A DNA stretch of 64,000 nt from Pseudomonas saudimassiliensis (GTDB lineage: Bacteria > Pseudomonadota > Gammaproteobacteria > Pseudomonadales > Pseudomonadaceae): positions 3,190,600 to 3,254,599 of the forward strand of contig NZ_LK391969.1 in assembly GCF_000939975.1 (NCBI RefSeq), read 5' to 3'. The position numbers were made by a program, and so were the translations under genes. The notes below the pieces were generated by a model. It was not told the DNA's origin. It saw nothing but the letters and a program-made list of their open reading frames with translations, and ran no database searches. Positions 36,703 through 46,973 of this stretch are shown in pieces (positions within the stretch are counted from its first letter, which is position 1; each line of letters opens with the position of its first letter).

Positions 36703-37125
36703 ATGAAAGCGCATATCAAGTGGGTGGACGGTGCCATGTTCCTCGGCGAGTCGGGCAGCGGGCACACCATTGTCATGGATGGGCCGGAGGAATCGGGAGG
36801 CCGCAACATGGGCGTGCGCCCCATGGAAACCGTGCTCATCGGCCTGGGCGGCTGCGCCAGTTACGATGTGGTGAGCATTCTCAAGAAGGGCCGCCAGGAT
36901 ATTCGCGACGTGCATACCGTACTGGAAGCCGAGCGCGCCGACAGCGAGCCCAAGGTGTTCACCAAGATCCATGTGCACTTTGTGGTCAAGGGCAAACAGC
37001 TGAAGGAAGCGCAGGTCAAGCGGGCGGTAGAGCTGTCGGCGGAGAAATACTGCTCAGCTTCGATCATGCTTGGCCGCGCCGGCGTAGAGATCACCCACGA
37101 CTACGAGATAGTCGAGATCGACTGA
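36703..37125 (+). CDS. OsmC-family protein
   Basis: A 140-residue OsmC/Ohr-fold protein with the reactive cysteine pair typical of the OsmC branch: VLIGLGGCASYDVVSIL and EKYCSASIMLG. Such proteins reduce organic peroxides, but the substrate of this YhfA-like branch is not known. ATG 36703 follows AGGAG. It is divergent from vfr. In P. aeruginosa speD lies between this gene and coq7; here only 27 bases separate the two stops. Confidence 0.85.
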   Translation: MKAHIKWVDGAMFLGESGSGHTIVMDGPEESGGRNMGVRPMETVLIGLGGCASYDVVSILKKGRQDIRDVHTVLEAERADSEPKVFTKIHVHFVVKGKQLKEAQVKRAVELSAEKYCSASIMLGRAGVEITHDYEIVEID

Positions 37126-37152
37126 GGTGCGGCCCGGGCCGGGCCGCGCTGC

Positions 37153-37797
37153 TCAGATGCGGTAGGTGGCCGAGGTCATGACCTTGGACATCAATTTCAT
37201 GGCCGCCTTCACCGGCCGCGGGAAGACCACGCCGCCGGCCTGCAAGGCCTGGCTGCCGTGCTCGATTTCGTCCTCACGCATCTGCTCGAGGATCGCCCGG
37301 GATTTCAGGTCATCCTCGGGCAGCTGGCGCAGGTGATCATCCAGGTGCCGTTCCACCAACTGCTCGGTAGCGGCGACAAAGCCGAGGCTGATGCGGTCGC
37401 TGATCCGGCCGGCGGCCGCGCCGAGACCGAAGGAAAGACCGTAGAACAGCGGGTTCAGGACACTGGTGCGGCTGTCCAGCTCACGCAGGCGTTGTTCACA
37501 CCAGGCCAGGTGGTCCACTTCCTCGGCAGCGGCCTGCTCCATTTTGCCCCGTACTTCGGGCAACTTGGCGGTCAGCGCCTGGCCCTGGTACAGCGCCTGG
37601 GCGCAGACTTCGCCGGTATGGTTGATGCGCATGAGCCCGGCGATATGCCGACGCTGCGCGTCGGCCACCGTATCGGTACGCAGGTGCTGGGCGGGGGAGG
37701 GCCGGGCGGCCAGGGCGGCGCCGGGCACCAGGGTGCGCATGGCTTGATCGGACTGGCTCAGCAGGCGGTCAAGCAGGCTGTATTGACGTGTACTCAT
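37153..37797 (-). CDS. coq7: 2-polyprenyl-3-methyl-6-methoxy-1,4-benzoquinone hydroxylase (Coq7)
   Basis: A 214-residue di-iron hydroxylase acting in ubiquinone synthesis at the membrane surface. The iron ligands lie in [30 protein letters not shown] and the late [11 protein letters not shown]. It is convergent with osmC. Confidence 0.92.
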   Translation of the reverse strand: MSTRQYSLLDRLLSQSDQAMRTLVPGAALAARPSPAQHLRTDTVADAQRRHIAGLMRINHTGEVCAQALYQGQALTAKLPEVRGKMEQAAAEEVDHLAWCEQRLRELDSRTSVLNPLFYGLSFGLGAAAGRISDRISLGFVAATEQLVERHLDDHLRQLPEDDLKSRAILEQMREDEIEHGSQALQAGGVVFPRPVKAAMKLMSKVMTSATYRI

Positions 37798-37858
37798 AAC
37801 TTTCTCCTGAAACTGTCCTCAGTATAGCGGCTGCTACCGCGGCCGGCCTTGCCCCAGA

Positions 37859-38197
37859 TCAGCCCGGTGGCCAGCCCATCTGGCGTTGCCCCAGGACGTG
37901 CAGGTGAATGTGATAGACCGTCTGGCTGCCCATTTCCTTGCAATTGAAGACGGTACGGAAGCCGCCGTCGCAGCCCAGCTCCAGGGCCAGCCGCTGGCCA
38001 ACGAAGGTCATATGGCCAACCAGTTCACGATCCTCCTCTGTCATGTCGTTCAGAGTAGCGATATGCTTTTTCGGGATCACCAGAAAATGCACCGGGGCCT
38101 GGGGATTGATGTCGTGGAAGGCCAGCACGCGGTCATCCTCGAAAATCGTCTTTGACGGGATCTTGCCTTCGGCAATCTTGCAGAACAAACAGTCCAC
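37859..38197 (-). CDS. hinT: HIT-family nucleotide-binding protein (HinT-like)
   Basis: A 112-residue histidine-triad protein. It starts MDCLFCKIAEGKIPSK and has the HIT site YHIHLHVLGQR. HinT proteins hydrolyse purine nucleotide phosphoramidates. It lies upstream of coq7 on the same strand in the P. aeruginosa order (PA0656-PA0655). Confidence 0.92.
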   Translation of the reverse strand: MDCLFCKIAEGKIPSKTIFEDDRVLAFHDINPQAPVHFLVIPKKHIATLNDMTEEDRELVGHMTFVGQRLALELGCDGGFRTVFNCKEMGSQTVYHIHLHVLGQRQMGWPPG

Positions 38198-38273
38198 GGC
38201 ATGCTCCTGGTTTGGCTATTGATAGCGCCAGTGTAACCAACCGCCGGCACAATGTAACAGCGAGGGATGCGCG

Positions 38274-39755
38274 ATGAAGAATGATATCCATGATCTGGGG
38301 CTGGTGCTGGATTCCCGGGTCCGCCTGGTGGTAATCGAGTCCTGGGAAGAGTTGCGCGTACTCGAAGCCATCGGGACGTTGGCGGTAAAGCGGGGGCTGA
38401 CCTGGTACACCTGGAACCAGGTCGACGGCTTGCAGCGGCTCGGGTTCGGCAGCGGGGTAGGTGACGCCGCCGATACCACCGATCCGGAGGTGGCGCTGGC
38501 GCACATCCGCGAGCACCGCGAGCCGGCGCTGTATGTCTTCTGCGATCTGCATCCCTTCCTGCACTCCCCGCGGCTGATCCGCCTGCTGAAGATGCTGGCT
38601 ATGGACCCAGCAGACGCCGCGCCGACCTTGCTCCTGGTCAGCCATGAGCTGACGCTGGCGCCGGAGCTGCGGCGACTGGCCGCGCGTATCAGCTTGAGCA
38701 TGCCGTCGGACGAGCAATTGGCCGCCATCATCCGCGAAGAGGCGGCGCGCTGGACCGAGCGCAACCAGGGGCAGCGGGTGCGCACCGACAACCGCACCCT
38801 GCAGCAGGTGGTGCGCAATCTGCGCGGGGTCACCCTCGGCGAAGCCCGGCTGCTGGCGCGCAAGCTGATCGTGGACGATGGTGCCATCACCCAGGAGGAC
38901 CTGCCCGCCCTGAACCGCGCCAAATTCAGCCTGCTGGACATGCAGGGCGTGCTGAGTTTCGAGCAGGACACCGCACGTTTTGCCGATGTCGGCGGCCTAG
39001 CCCAGTTCAAGCGTTGGCTGGCCGACCGGCAGGCGGCCTTTCATCAGCCGTCGAGCAAGGGCGACACGCCCAAGGGCGTGCTGCTGGCCGGCGTGCAGGG
39101 TTCGGGCAAGAGCCTGGCGGCGCGGGCGGTGGCTGGCCTGTGGGGGCTACCGCTGCTGCGGCTGGATTTTGGCACGCTCTACAACAAGTACATTGGCGAA
39201 ACGGAAAAGAACCTGCGCGATGCCCTGGCCATGGCCGATGCGATGGAGCCGTGCGTGCTCTGGATTGATGAGATCGAAAAGGGGCTCGGGGAAGACAGCG
39301 CCGACCAGGGCGTGTCGCGGCGGATATTGGGCACCCTGCTGACCTGGATGGCGGAGCGCCGCAGTCGGGTATTTCTGGTCGCCACCGCCAACAATGTGAT
39401 GCAGCTGCCGCCGGAACTGATCCGCAAGGGTCGACTGGATGAGCTGTTCTTCGTCGACCTGCCGGATACGGCGGTGCGTGAGGAGATCTTCCGCATTCAC
39501 CTGGGTAACCGCGAGCTGGCGGTCGAGCGGTTCGACCTGCCGCTGTTGGCCGAGGCCAGCGCCGGCTTTGCAGGGGCGGAGATCGAGCAGGTGGTGGTCT
39601 CCGCGGTGTACTGCGCCGCGGCCCGGCAGGAGGAGGTGGACACCGCCCACCTGGTGGAAGCGCTGAACCAGACCTCACCCCTGTCGGTGGTCATGGCCGA
39701 GCGGATCCAGGCCCTGCGGGACTGGGCCCGCCACCGTGCGGTCATGGCGGATTGA
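38274..39755 (+). CDS. AAA ATPase, Ycf46-like
   Basis: A 493-residue protein with an alpha/beta N-terminal half and a C-terminal AAA domain. Walker A is GVQGSGKSLA, Walker B CVLWIDEIEKG, and the second region of homology has RKGRLDELFFVDLP with the Arg fingers. The N-terminal half (VLVVIESWEEL-like start and LYVFCDLHPFL) resembles cyanobacterial/plastid Ycf46. It matches PA0657 by position. The cell role is unknown. GAGGGA precedes ATG 38274. Confidence 0.85.
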   Translation: MKNDIHDLGLVLDSRVRLVVIESWEELRVLEAIGTLAVKRGLTWYTWNQVDGLQRLGFGSGVGDAADTTDPEVALAHIREHREPALYVFCDLHPFLHSPRLIRLLKMLAMDPADAAPTLLLVSHELTLAPELRRLAARISLSMPSDEQLAAIIREEAARWTERNQGQRVRTDNRTLQQVVRNLRGVTLGEARLLARKLIVDDGAITQEDLPALNRAKFSLLDMQGVLSFEQDTARFADVGGLAQFKRWLADRQAAFHQPSSKGDTPKGVLLAGVQGSGKSLAARAVAGLWGLPLLRLDFGTLYNKYIGETEKNLRDALAMADAMEPCVLWIDEIEKGLGEDSADQGVSRRILGTLLTWMAERRSRVFLVATANNVMQLPPELIRKGRLDELFFVDLPDTAVREEIFRIHLGNRELAVERFDLPLLAEASAGFAGAEIEQVVVSAVYCAAARQEEVDTAHLVEALNQTSPLSVVMAERIQALRDWARHRAVMAD

Positions 39756-40178
39756 TCAGAACGGCTTGAGGACCACCAGCAATACGACGCCGACCAGCAC
39801 CAATACGGGCGCCTCGTTGAACCAGCGATAGAACACGTGGGAGCGCTGGTTGTTGCCGCTGGCGAAGCGCTTGAGCTGCGCGCCACAGATAAAGTGATAG
39901 ATGACCAACAGCACGACCAGGGTCAGCTTGGCGTGCAGCCAGCCCTGTTGCAGCCAATGGGGGGCCAGCATCAGCATCCAGATGCCGAGGCCGACGGTGA
40001 CCAGCATCGACGGGGTCATGATGCCGCGGTAGAGCTTGCGCTCCATGACCGTGAAGCGATCGCGGCTGATCTGGTCCTCGCTCATGGCGTGGTAAACGAA
40101 CAGGCGCGGCAGGTAGAACAACCCGGCGAACCAGGTGACAACGGCCATGATATGGAAGGCTTTGATCCACAGATACAC
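39756..40178 (-). CDS. hemJ: Protoporphyrinogen oxidase HemJ (CopD-like membrane protein)
   Basis: A 140-residue protein with four membrane segments: IKAFHIMAVVTWFAGLFYLP, the segment with TPSMLVTVGLGIWMLML, LTLVVLLVIYHFICGAQL and APVLVLVGVVLLVVL. The early His and RLFVYHAMS and the HAKL segment match HemJ, which oxidises protoporphyrinogen IX in heme synthesis. GTG 40178 is chosen because GAGGAG lies 7 bases before it and it gives the family length; a longer reading to 40439 would cover the argC start on the other strand. Confidence 0.85.
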   Translation of the reverse strand: MYLWIKAFHIMAVVTWFAGLFYLPRLFVYHAMSEDQISRDRFTVMERKLYRGIMTPSMLVTVGLGIWMLMLAPHWLQQGWLHAKLTLVVLLVIYHFICGAQLKRFASGNNQRSHVFYRWFNEAPVLVLVGVVLLVVLKPF

Positions 40179-40296
40179 GGGTGACTCCTCAAATCGGGAA
40201 GGAAACGGCGGCCGCCCCAGGGTTATGCTGGTAATTTCCCTCAGCGCTTTTATCATAGGGGGCTGGTAAGCCATGTTAATCGATTCGAGGCGCAAA

Positions 40297-41331
40297 ATGA
40301 TCAAGATAGGCATTGTGGGGGGGACCGGGTATACCGGTGTCGAATTGCTGCGTTTGCTCGCAGTGCACCCGGAGGCGCATGTCGAGATCATTACGTCCCG
40401 ATCGGAGGAAGGCGTTCGCGTGGCGGACATGTATCCCAATCTGCGCGGCCATTACGATGACCTGGCTTTCAGCGTGCCGGATACCGCGAGCCTCGGCCAG
40501 TGCGATGTGGTGTTCTTTGCTACGCCCCATGGTGTGGCCCATTCGCTGGCCGCCGAACTGCTGGCCACCGGCACCCGCATCATCGACCTGTCGGCGGACT
40601 TCCGGCTGCGCGATGCCGATGTCTGGGCCGAGTGGTACGGCCAGCCCCATGGCGCCCCCGAGCTCCTCGGTGAAGCGGTGTACGGCCTCCCGGAAGTCAA
40701 CCGCGAAGCGATCCGTGGCGCGCGGCTGATCGCCGTGCCCGGTTGCTACCCGACCTCCGTCCAGCTGGGGTTGATCCCCCTGCTCGAGGCCGGGCTGGCG
40801 CGTACCGACAACCTGATCGCCGACTGCAAGTCCGGCGTCAGCGGCGCCGGTCGGGGCGCCAAGGTGGCGTCGCTGTTCGGCGAAACGACGGAAAGCATGA
40901 AGGCTTACGGCGTGGCGGGGCATCGGCATCTGCCGGAGATTACCCAGGGCCTGCAGCGGGCGGCTGGCGGCGCGGTGGGGTTGACCTTCGTCCCGCACCT
41001 GACGCCGATGATCCGTGGCATCCATTCCACCCTGTACGCCCAGGTGCCGGACCACAGCGTTGATCTGCAGAAGCTGTTCGCCGAGCGCTATGCCAATGAA
41101 CCTTTTGTCGACGTGATGCCCGCCGGCAGTCACCCGGAAACCCGCAGCGTGCGCGGTGCCAATGTCTGCCGCCTGGCTGTCCACCGGCCCCAGGGCGGCG
41201 ACCTGGTGGTGGTGCTGTCGGTCATCGATAACCTGGTCAAGGGCGCGTCCGGTCAAGCCATCCAGAACATGAACATTGCCCTGGGGCTCGCCGAAGACAT
41301 GGGGCTGGCGCACCCGGCGCTCATGCCCTGA
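40297..41331 (+). CDS. argC: N-acetyl-gamma-glutamyl-phosphate reductase
   Basis: A 344-residue ArgC of arginine synthesis. The NADP fold is [20 protein letters not shown], and the catalytic Cys is in [17 protein letters not shown] 40297 has GAGG 6 bases upstream and is preferred to ATG 40273. The stop overlaps the next start (TGATG). Confidence 0.95.
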   Translation: MIKIGIVGGTGYTGVELLRLLAVHPEAHVEIITSRSEEGVRVADMYPNLRGHYDDLAFSVPDTASLGQCDVVFFATPHGVAHSLAAELLATGTRIIDLSADFRLRDADVWAEWYGQPHGAPELLGEAVYGLPEVNREAIRGARLIAVPGCYPTSVQLGLIPLLEAGLARTDNLIADCKSGVSGAGRGAKVASLFGETTESMKAYGVAGHRHLPEITQGLQRAAGGAVGLTFVPHLTPMIRGIHSTLYAQVPDHSVDLQKLFAERYANEPFVDVMPAGSHPETRSVRGANVCRLAVHRPQGGDLVVVLSVIDNLVKGASGQAIQNMNIALGLAEDMGLAHPALMP

Positions 41332-42080
41332 TGGAGAGCGAAAAGCCCGATCGCCCCGCTGACGAGGCCCCGTTCAGCCTGTTACCCGCCGCCTCGGCTT
41401 CGCGGCCGCCGCGGCTGCTGATCTGGGGCCTGGTCGCAGCCTTGCCGTTATGCGGGTGGCTGGGCTGGACGGCCGCCATGCAGTCCGAACAGATGCATGA
41501 GTACCAGCGCCTGCGCGATGAGCGCAGCGGGATACAGGCCGAGCTTGAGGAAACCCGCCTGCGTTATCACCAGCTCGAGGTGGATTTGCTGGTGGCGCGC
41601 CAGTCGGTGGAAGATGGTCAGGACACCATCACCGACCTGGAGCAGCAGCTGTTCAAGCTGCAGCAGGATCTGGTGCAGTATCAGGGCGCCCTGGCGCCTG
41701 ACGCCACTACTCCCGGGGTGCGCTTCCAGGCCTTTGAGGTCCAGCGTACCGACGTACCGGGTGTGTACCGCTACAAGGTCATGGTGAGTCGGGTCGGCAA
41801 TGAGAGCGACACCGTGCAGGCGGACTTGAGTCTGGAGGTGAGAGGACAGCTGGCAGGCAAGCCAGCGAGCGTATCGCTTGCCGAGATGACCGGCGGTCGC
41901 GCCCGCAGTCTGGCGCTGAATTTCCGCTATTTTCAGGTAGTACCGGAAAATGGCAGCGAAGCGGAGTTGATGTTGCCGGTGGGTTTCGTGCCGGAGACCG
42001 TGCACCTGCGTGCCGAGCAGGATGGCAAGCTGCTACTCGAACAGACCATGGAATGGACCGAAACGGGAGTAAGATCCTGA
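41331..42080 (+). CDS. DUF6776-like single-pass membrane protein with coiled coil
   Basis: A 249-residue protein: about 30 cytoplasmic residues, one membrane segment (LLIWGLVAALPLCGWLGWTA, about 30-49), a coiled coil (about 55-115, rich in Leu, Gln and Glu), and a C-terminal beta-rich domain (FEVQRTDVPGVYRYKVMVSR). The topology suggests a periplasmic domain. Position and layout match PA0663. It overlaps argC and the bactofilin gene by one base each, so it may act with the bactofilin at the cell envelope; this is an inference. Confidence 0.75.
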   Translation: MESEKPDRPADEAPFSLLPAASASRPPRLLIWGLVAALPLCGWLGWTAAMQSEQMHEYQRLRDERSGIQAELEETRLRYHQLEVDLLVARQSVEDGQDTITDLEQQLFKLQQDLVQYQGALAPDATTPGVRFQAFEVQRTDVPGVYRYKVMVSRVGNESDTVQADLSLEVRGQLAGKPASVSLAEMTGGRARSLALNFRYFQVVPENGSEAELMLPVGFVPETVHLRAEQDGKLLLEQTMEWTETGVRS

Positions 42081-42502
42081 TGTTCAAGATGGATAAGCGC
42101 AAGAAGCCGGGCGTCAATCGTCCTGCGGGCAAGACCACCCTCATTGCGGATGACACCGAGCTGCGTGGTGATCTGCGCTTCAGTGGCGCGGTGAAGATCG
42201 AAGGTCGGGTGATCGGTAATATCAATACCGAGGAAGGCGCGGTCAGCGTTGGCCAGGAAGGTTACGTAGAGGGCATCATCAAGGCGCCCAGCGTGGTGAT
42301 CAACGGAGTGGTGGTGGGTGATGTGCACGCCTTCGAACATCTGCAGCTGGATGCGGCCGCCCGGGTGGATGGTGATCTCTACTATCGCTTCCTGGAGATG
42401 GTGTCCGGGGCCCAGATCAATGGGCAGCTCCACTACCTCGGTGAGGGATCGGGTACGGGGTTGGACGTCCAGGCCGCATCCCGCGAATTCAAGAGTAGTT
42501 GA
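42080..42502 (+). CDS. Bactofilin (polymer-forming cytoskeletal protein)
   Basis: A 140-residue bactofilin: a short basic lead (MFKMDKRKKPG) and a right-handed beta-helix core of repeated turns such as LRGDLRFSGAVKIEGRVIGN and VEGIIKAPSVVINGVVVGDV. Bactofilins form filaments that place envelope proteins. ATG 42080 overlaps the upstream stop. Confidence 0.9.
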   Translation: MFKMDKRKKPGVNRPAGKTTLIADDTELRGDLRFSGAVKIEGRVIGNINTEEGAVSVGQEGYVEGIIKAPSVVINGVVVGDVHAFEHLQLDAAARVDGDLYYRFLEMVSGAQINGQLHYLGEGSGTGLDVQAASREFKSS

Positions 42503-42568
42503 CCAAAAGAGTCGGATAAACGGATAATAGCCGGCTTGTTGTGCTGCGGCACTGCCGCCGGAGGTTGT

Positions 42569-42922
42569 ATGTCTAGTGCTGAAGTTTTCACCCCTGCTGC
42601 GATGCAGTTTTCCGATAGTGCGGTTGCGAAGGTGCGCGCACTGATCGAGGAAGAGGGTAATGAGCGTCTCAGTCTGCGCGTATTCGTGACAGGCGGTGGC
42701 TGCTCCGGTTTCCAGTACGGTTTCACCTTCGATGATGAAATGGCCGAAGACGACACCGTGATCGAACGTGGTGGTGTCAGGCTGGTGGTTGACCCGATGA
42801 GCTTCCAGTATCTGGCGGGCTCGGAAGTGGACTATCTGGAAGGGCTGGAAGGCTCGCGTTTCGTCATCAACAACCCCAACGCGGCCACCACCTGTGGCTG
42901 CGGCTCATCGTTTTCCATCTGA
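42569..42922 (+). CDS. erpA: Iron-sulfur cluster insertion protein ErpA
   Basis: A 117-residue A-type Fe-S carrier with the three cluster cysteines Cys45 ([12 protein letters not shown]) and Cys109/Cys111 ([11 protein letters not shown]). It delivers clusters to enzymes such as IspG/IspH and possibly the radical SAM proteins CofG/CofH here. GGAGG lies before ATG 42569. Confidence 0.95.
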   Translation: MSSAEVFTPAAMQFSDSAVAKVRALIEEEGNERLSLRVFVTGGGCSGFQYGFTFDDEMAEDDTVIERGGVRLVVDPMSFQYLAGSEVDYLEGLEGSRFVINNPNAATTCGCGSSFSI

Positions 42923-42981
42923 CTCAGCGCCGCGGCTCCTGGCCACGGCGGCTTCCATTTGCTGAAGCGGCGTTGCTCGCT

Positions 42982-44073
42982 TCAGGCCGGATACACTGCC
43001 CCTAGCACGCGTTCGCCGCGGGCACCGGTCACCGCCGGCAGGTTGCCTGGCTGGCGGCTCTGGCAGCGCCATGCCAGCCAGGCAAAGGCGATCGCCTCCA
43101 TCCAGTCCGGATCGACACCCAGCGCCGCGGTGCTGACTACCTGCCGGGGTGCCAGCAGCTGCTGCAGGCGCTCCATCAACCGACCGTTACGTACCCCGCC
43201 GCCACAGATATAGACCTCCTGGGTCTGTGGCTGGCTACGCTCCAGGGCGTCGGCGATGGTCCGGGCGGTGAGTTCGAGCAGGGTGGCTTGCACATCTTCA
43301 GGATCATGAAGGCGCCCGCGCAAGTGCTGCTCGAGCCAGGCCGGGTGGAAATACTCGCGGCCCGTACTCTTCGGCGCGCTGCGGCCGAAATACGGATCGG
43401 CCAGCATCTCGCCCAGCAGTTCGGGGATCGGCTTGCCCGAGCGCGCCCAGGCGCCGTCGGCGTCGAACAGTTGACCGTTATGCCGGTGCATCCAATGATC
43501 CAGCAGGACATTGCCAGGGCCGCTGTCGAAGCCGCTGACGCATTCGCCCAGCAAGGTCAGGTTGGCGAAGCCGCCAATATTCACCACGGCGCGCAGTTGC
43601 TGGTCGCCCAGTAGCCAGGCGTGGAAGGCCGGCACCAAAGGTGCACCTTCGCCCCCAGCGGCCAGGTCCCGATTGCGAAAGTCGCAGATGACATCGATGC
43701 CGCAGAGCTCCGCGAGCAGGGCGGGTGCGCCGATCTGGACGCTGAAGCCGGATTCGGGGTGATGGCGGATGGTCTGGCCGTGGCTGCCAATCGCTGCCAC
43801 CTGGCTGGGGTGGAGGTCATGCTGGCGCAGCAGCTCGTTGACGCCTTGCGCTGCCAGTCGGGCCCAGTGTTGACCGGCGATGCCGGCGCGACGAATTTCA
43901 TCCGCACCGGGTTGGCACAGGGCAAGCAGTTCATCACGCAGGGAAGGGGGGAAAGGCACACCCCGCGCGCCAATCATGCTGGCGCGTGGGGTGGAAGGGG
44001 AAAAGGAGGTGAGGGCGATGTCGATACCATCCAGGCTGGTGCCTGACATGATACCGACATACAGGTGCTCCAC
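42982..44073 (-). CDS. anmK: Anhydro-N-acetylmuramic acid kinase
   Basis: A 363-residue AnmK that phosphorylates and opens 1,6-anhydroMurNAc in peptidoglycan recycling. YVGIMSGTSLDGIDIAL, GSHGQTIRHHPE, VNIGGFANLTLLG and EVYICGGGVRNGRLM are the family's ATP and sugar motifs. It starts directly after the stop of the M23 peptidase gene and is convergent with erpA. Confidence 0.94.
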   Translation of the reverse strand: MEHLYVGIMSGTSLDGIDIALTSFSPSTPRASMIGARGVPFPPSLRDELLALCQPGADEIRRAGIAGQHWARLAAQGVNELLRQHDLHPSQVAAIGSHGQTIRHHPESGFSVQIGAPALLAELCGIDVICDFRNRDLAAGGEGAPLVPAFHAWLLGDQQLRAVVNIGGFANLTLLGECVSGFDSGPGNVLLDHWMHRHNGQLFDADGAWARSGKPIPELLGEMLADPYFGRSAPKSTGREYFHPAWLEQHLRGRLHDPEDVQATLLELTARTIADALERSQPQTQEVYICGGGVRNGRLMERLQQLLAPRQVVSTAALGVDPDWMEAIAFAWLAWRCQSRQPGNLPAVTGARGERVLGAVYPA

Positions 44074-45534
44074 TCAGTCGTCCAGCTGGGCCAGTTGGGT
44101 ACCGCCCTGCTGATCCAGGCTGGCCATCATCTGCTTGCTCAAGGCCAGGAAGCGGGCCCGTTCGCTCGGTGCGATGGGGTCCGATGCTGGCAGCTTGACG
44201 CTGAGCGGATCGACATGGCGGCCACTGACCTGGAATTCATAGTGCAGGTGCGGCCCGGTAGCCAGGCCGGTGGCGCCGACATAGCCGATAACCTGGCCCT
44301 GGGCAACGTTGCTCCCGACGCGGAGGCCGCTGGCATAGCGGCTCATGTGGGCATACAGCGTCTGGTAGGTCTGACCGTGCTTGATAACCACGGTATTACC
44401 GTATCCGCCCTTGCGCCCTACATGAACGACACGCCCGTCGCCGGTCGCCTTGATGGGGGTGCCCGTAGCGGCGGCGTAATCCACACCCTTATGTGCACGG
44501 ATCTTGTTCAGTACCGGGTGGCGCCGGCCGGGGTTGAAACGGGAGCTGATCCGGGCAAACTCCACTGGCGTGCGAATGAACGCCTTGCGCATACTGGTGC
44601 CATCGGCGCGGTAATAGCTGCTGTTGCCCTGGCTGTCGGTGTAGCGCACCGCAGTATAGATGCGGCCGCGGTTGGTGAAGCGGGCGGCGAGAATATTGCC
44701 GGTCCCTACGCGCTGATCGCCAACGTGCTTCTCCTCATAGAGCACATCGAACTTGTCCCCCTGGCGAATTTCCCGAGCAAAATCCACGTCATAACCGAAC
44801 ACATTGGCCATTTGCATGGTCAGATTATGTGACAGGCCGGCATTCTGCGCGGCCACGAACAGCGAGCTGGTGATGCTGCCGCTGGCGAAACGGGTGCTGA
44901 CTTCGGGCTCGATGACGTCCTTGCTGAACACATAGCTGTCGCCGTCGCGCTCGATATGGATGGTCTCGAGACTGTTCACCTTGGAGCGCAGGCCGAGCAG
45001 GTCGCCCTGCTCGTCAAGCTTGAACTCCAGCTCCTGGCCAGCGCGCAGGCGCGTAAAGGCCTTGGCCTCCTTGCTGCTGTCGAGTACCGAATGCAGGGTA
45101 TTGGCCGACAGACCGGCATTCTGGAACAGAATGGATAGGGTCTGGCCGCTGTCCACAGTCACGCTGGTCCATTCGGGAGCGGTTGCCACAGGCTCGGCAA
45201 CATCTGCTTCCGCGGCCAGCGGCTGCAGGTTGATACCGGCCTGCACGACTTCGGGCGAGGCTGCGGTATGCAAGGACTCGGCGGTGCTGGTCATTTCCAA
45301 CGGCGAGCTGATTGTGACCGTTTCGCTGATCAGGGCATCCAACTCTTCAGAGAGTGCGGATTTTGTATCGTCGAGCTGCACTTCTTGCAGCTCAAGTTGA
45401 ACCAGAGTTCGCTTGGCTTCAACTTCGGTTGTGGGGATAACGAGCAGGAAAATGCTCAGCGCGGCGGCGATACCACTGGCAGCCATCAGATGGCTTTTCG
45501 GGTAGCGCGGTGACTTTGACTTGTGATGACCCAT
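44074..45534 (-). CDS. mepM: M23-family peptidoglycan DD-metalloendopeptidase (MepM-like)
   Basis: A 486-residue envelope peptidase. An N-terminal membrane anchor (MAASGIAAALSIFLLVI, about 17-33) precedes a LysM-like part (VDSGQTLSILFQNAGLSANT) and an OapA-type segment, then the M23 domain with the zinc site H-x3-D in RAHKGVDYAAATGTP and GPHLHYEFQV. It cuts peptide crosslinks so that new murein can be inserted. It fits PA0667 by position, upstream of anmK. Confidence 0.9.
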   Translation of the reverse strand: MGHHKSKSPRYPKSHLMAASGIAAALSIFLLVIPTTEVEAKRTLVQLELQEVQLDDTKSALSEELDALISETVTISSPLEMTSTAESLHTAASPEVVQAGINLQPLAAEADVAEPVATAPEWTSVTVDSGQTLSILFQNAGLSANTLHSVLDSSKEAKAFTRLRAGQELEFKLDEQGDLLGLRSKVNSLETIHIERDGDSYVFSKDVIEPEVSTRFASGSITSSLFVAAQNAGLSHNLTMQMANVFGYDVDFAREIRQGDKFDVLYEEKHVGDQRVGTGNILAARFTNRGRIYTAVRYTDSQGNSSYYRADGTSMRKAFIRTPVEFARISSRFNPGRRHPVLNKIRAHKGVDYAAATGTPIKATGDGRVVHVGRKGGYGNTVVIKHGQTYQTLYAHMSRYASGLRVGSNVAQGQVIGYVGATGLATGPHLHYEFQVSGRHVDPLSVKLPASDPIAPSERARFLALSKQMMASLDQQGGTQLAQLDD

Positions 45535-45773
45535 GTGCGCTCTTCTGGTTGATTCTGTGAAATGTGAAGTAACTTGCTAAATTATAACTGAAAGTGCCTC
45601 AAGGCAAGCCTTTGCGTGCCCGCTTGTCAGGTTTTCGGCGCCATTATTCAGTCTGTGCTAGGTAGCATATGGCCCGCTGTCGGCTAACCATGCTTGATCT
45701 TGATCATCAATGTTGTATCGTTGACGCCCTTTTTATTCTTTGATTTTCCTCAAACCTCATAGGCGGGAATCGC

Positions 45774-46973
45774 ATGAAACCGGTTGACGAACAGTTGGCG
45801 CTGATCAAGCGCGGGGCAGACGAAATATTGGTGGAAGCCGAGCTGCGCGCCAAGTTGGAGCGTGGCACGCCGCTGCGCGTCAAGGCCGGCTTTGACCCCA
45901 CTGCACCCGATCTGCACCTGGGCCATACCGTGCTCATCAACAAGTTGCGCCAGTTCCAGGAGCTGGGGCATGAGGTGCTGTTCCTGATTGGTGACTTCAC
46001 CGGGATGATCGGCGATCCCAGCGGCAAGAATAGTACCCGCCCACCGCTCACCCGCGAGCAGGTCCTTGCCAATGCGGAAACCTATAAAGAGCAGGTCTTC
46101 AAGATTCTCGATCCGCAACGGACCAAGGTGGTGTTCAACTCCGAGTGGATGGACAAGTTCTCCGCCGCCGAGATGATCCAGCTGGCCGGCAAGTACACCG
46201 TAGCGCGGATGCTCGAGCGGGACGACTTCGACAAGCGCTATAAAGGCAATCAGTCCATTGCCATCCATGAGTTTCTCTACCCGCTCATCCAGGGGTACGA
46301 CTCGGTGGCAATGCGCGCGGATATCGAGCTGGGCGGCACCGACCAGAAATTCAACCTGCTGATGGGGCGCGAGCTCCAGCGTCAGTACGGGCAGGAGCCG
46401 CAGATCACTCTGTCCATGCCGCTGCTGGTTGGCCTGGATGGCGAGATGAAGATGTCCAAGTCCCTTGGCAACTATGTCGGCATCAACGACCAGCCGGGCG
46501 TGATGTACAACAAGATCGTTTCCATGCCAGATTCCCTGATGTGGCGCTACTTCGAGCTGCTGAGTTTCCGCAGCATGGAAGAGATCGATGGGCTGCGCGC
46601 CGATGTCGAGGCGGGTGCCAATCCGCGGGATATCAAGATCAAGCTGGCCGAGGAGCTGGTCGCGCGCTTCCATGGTGAAGAGGCGGCGGCAAACGCCCAT
46701 CGTTCGGCAGGTAACAGGTTGAAGGAAGGGGAGTTGCCGGAGGATCTGCCTGAAGTCGAGCTTGAGGCAGAGGCTGATCTGCCGGTGTCAGCTGTGCTGA
46801 ATCGCGCGGGGATGACCAAGAATGCGGCGGCGGCGCGGGACCTGTTGAGTGCAGGCTCGGTCAAGGTGGATGGTGAGGTGGTAGATCGGGATTTCATGTT
46901 CCGTGTGGGCTCGGTATACGTATGCCAGGCCGGGAAGAAGAAATTTGCCAGAATCACCCTGAAAACCCCTTGA
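45774..46973 (+). CDS. tyrS: Tyrosyl-tRNA synthetase
   Basis: A 399-residue class I synthetase. The HIGH-like motif is DLHLGHTV and the KMSKS motif is [11 protein letters not shown]; an S4 RNA-binding domain ends the protein ([18 protein letters not shown]). Length and motifs match the TyrZ type (PA0668). It is divergent from mepM. Its stop codon overlaps the -35 box of the first rrn promoter. Confidence 0.94.
   Translation: MKPVDEQLALIKRGADEILVEAELRAKLERGTPLRVKAGFDPTAPDLHLGHTVLINKLRQFQELGHEVLFLIGDFTGMIGDPSGKNSTRPPLTREQVLANAETYKEQVFKILDPQRTKVVFNSEWMDKFSAAEMIQLAGKYTVARMLERDDFDKRYKGNQSIAIHEFLYPLIQGYDSVAMRADIELGGTDQKFNLLMGRELQRQYGQEPQITLSMPLLVGLDGEMKMSKSLGNYVGINDQPGVMYNKIVSMPDSLMWRYFELLSFRSMEEIDGLRADVEAGANPRDIKIKLAEELVARFHGEEAAANAHRSAGNRLKEGELPEDLPEVELEAEADLPVSAVLNRAGMTKNAAAARDLLSAGSVKVDGEVVDRDFMFRVGSVYVCQAGKKKFARITLKTP

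Noticed and set aside
40179-40439. Longer N-terminus for HemJ from 40439
   Set aside because: It would cover the argC start; GTG 40178 has GAGGAG at good spacing and gives the family length.
45694-45707. Possible Anr/FNR box TTGAT-CTTG-ATCAT upstream of tyrS
   Set aside because: One mismatch to TTGAT-N4-ATCAA, and neither tyrS nor mepM is an expected oxygen-responsive gene; chance is likely.
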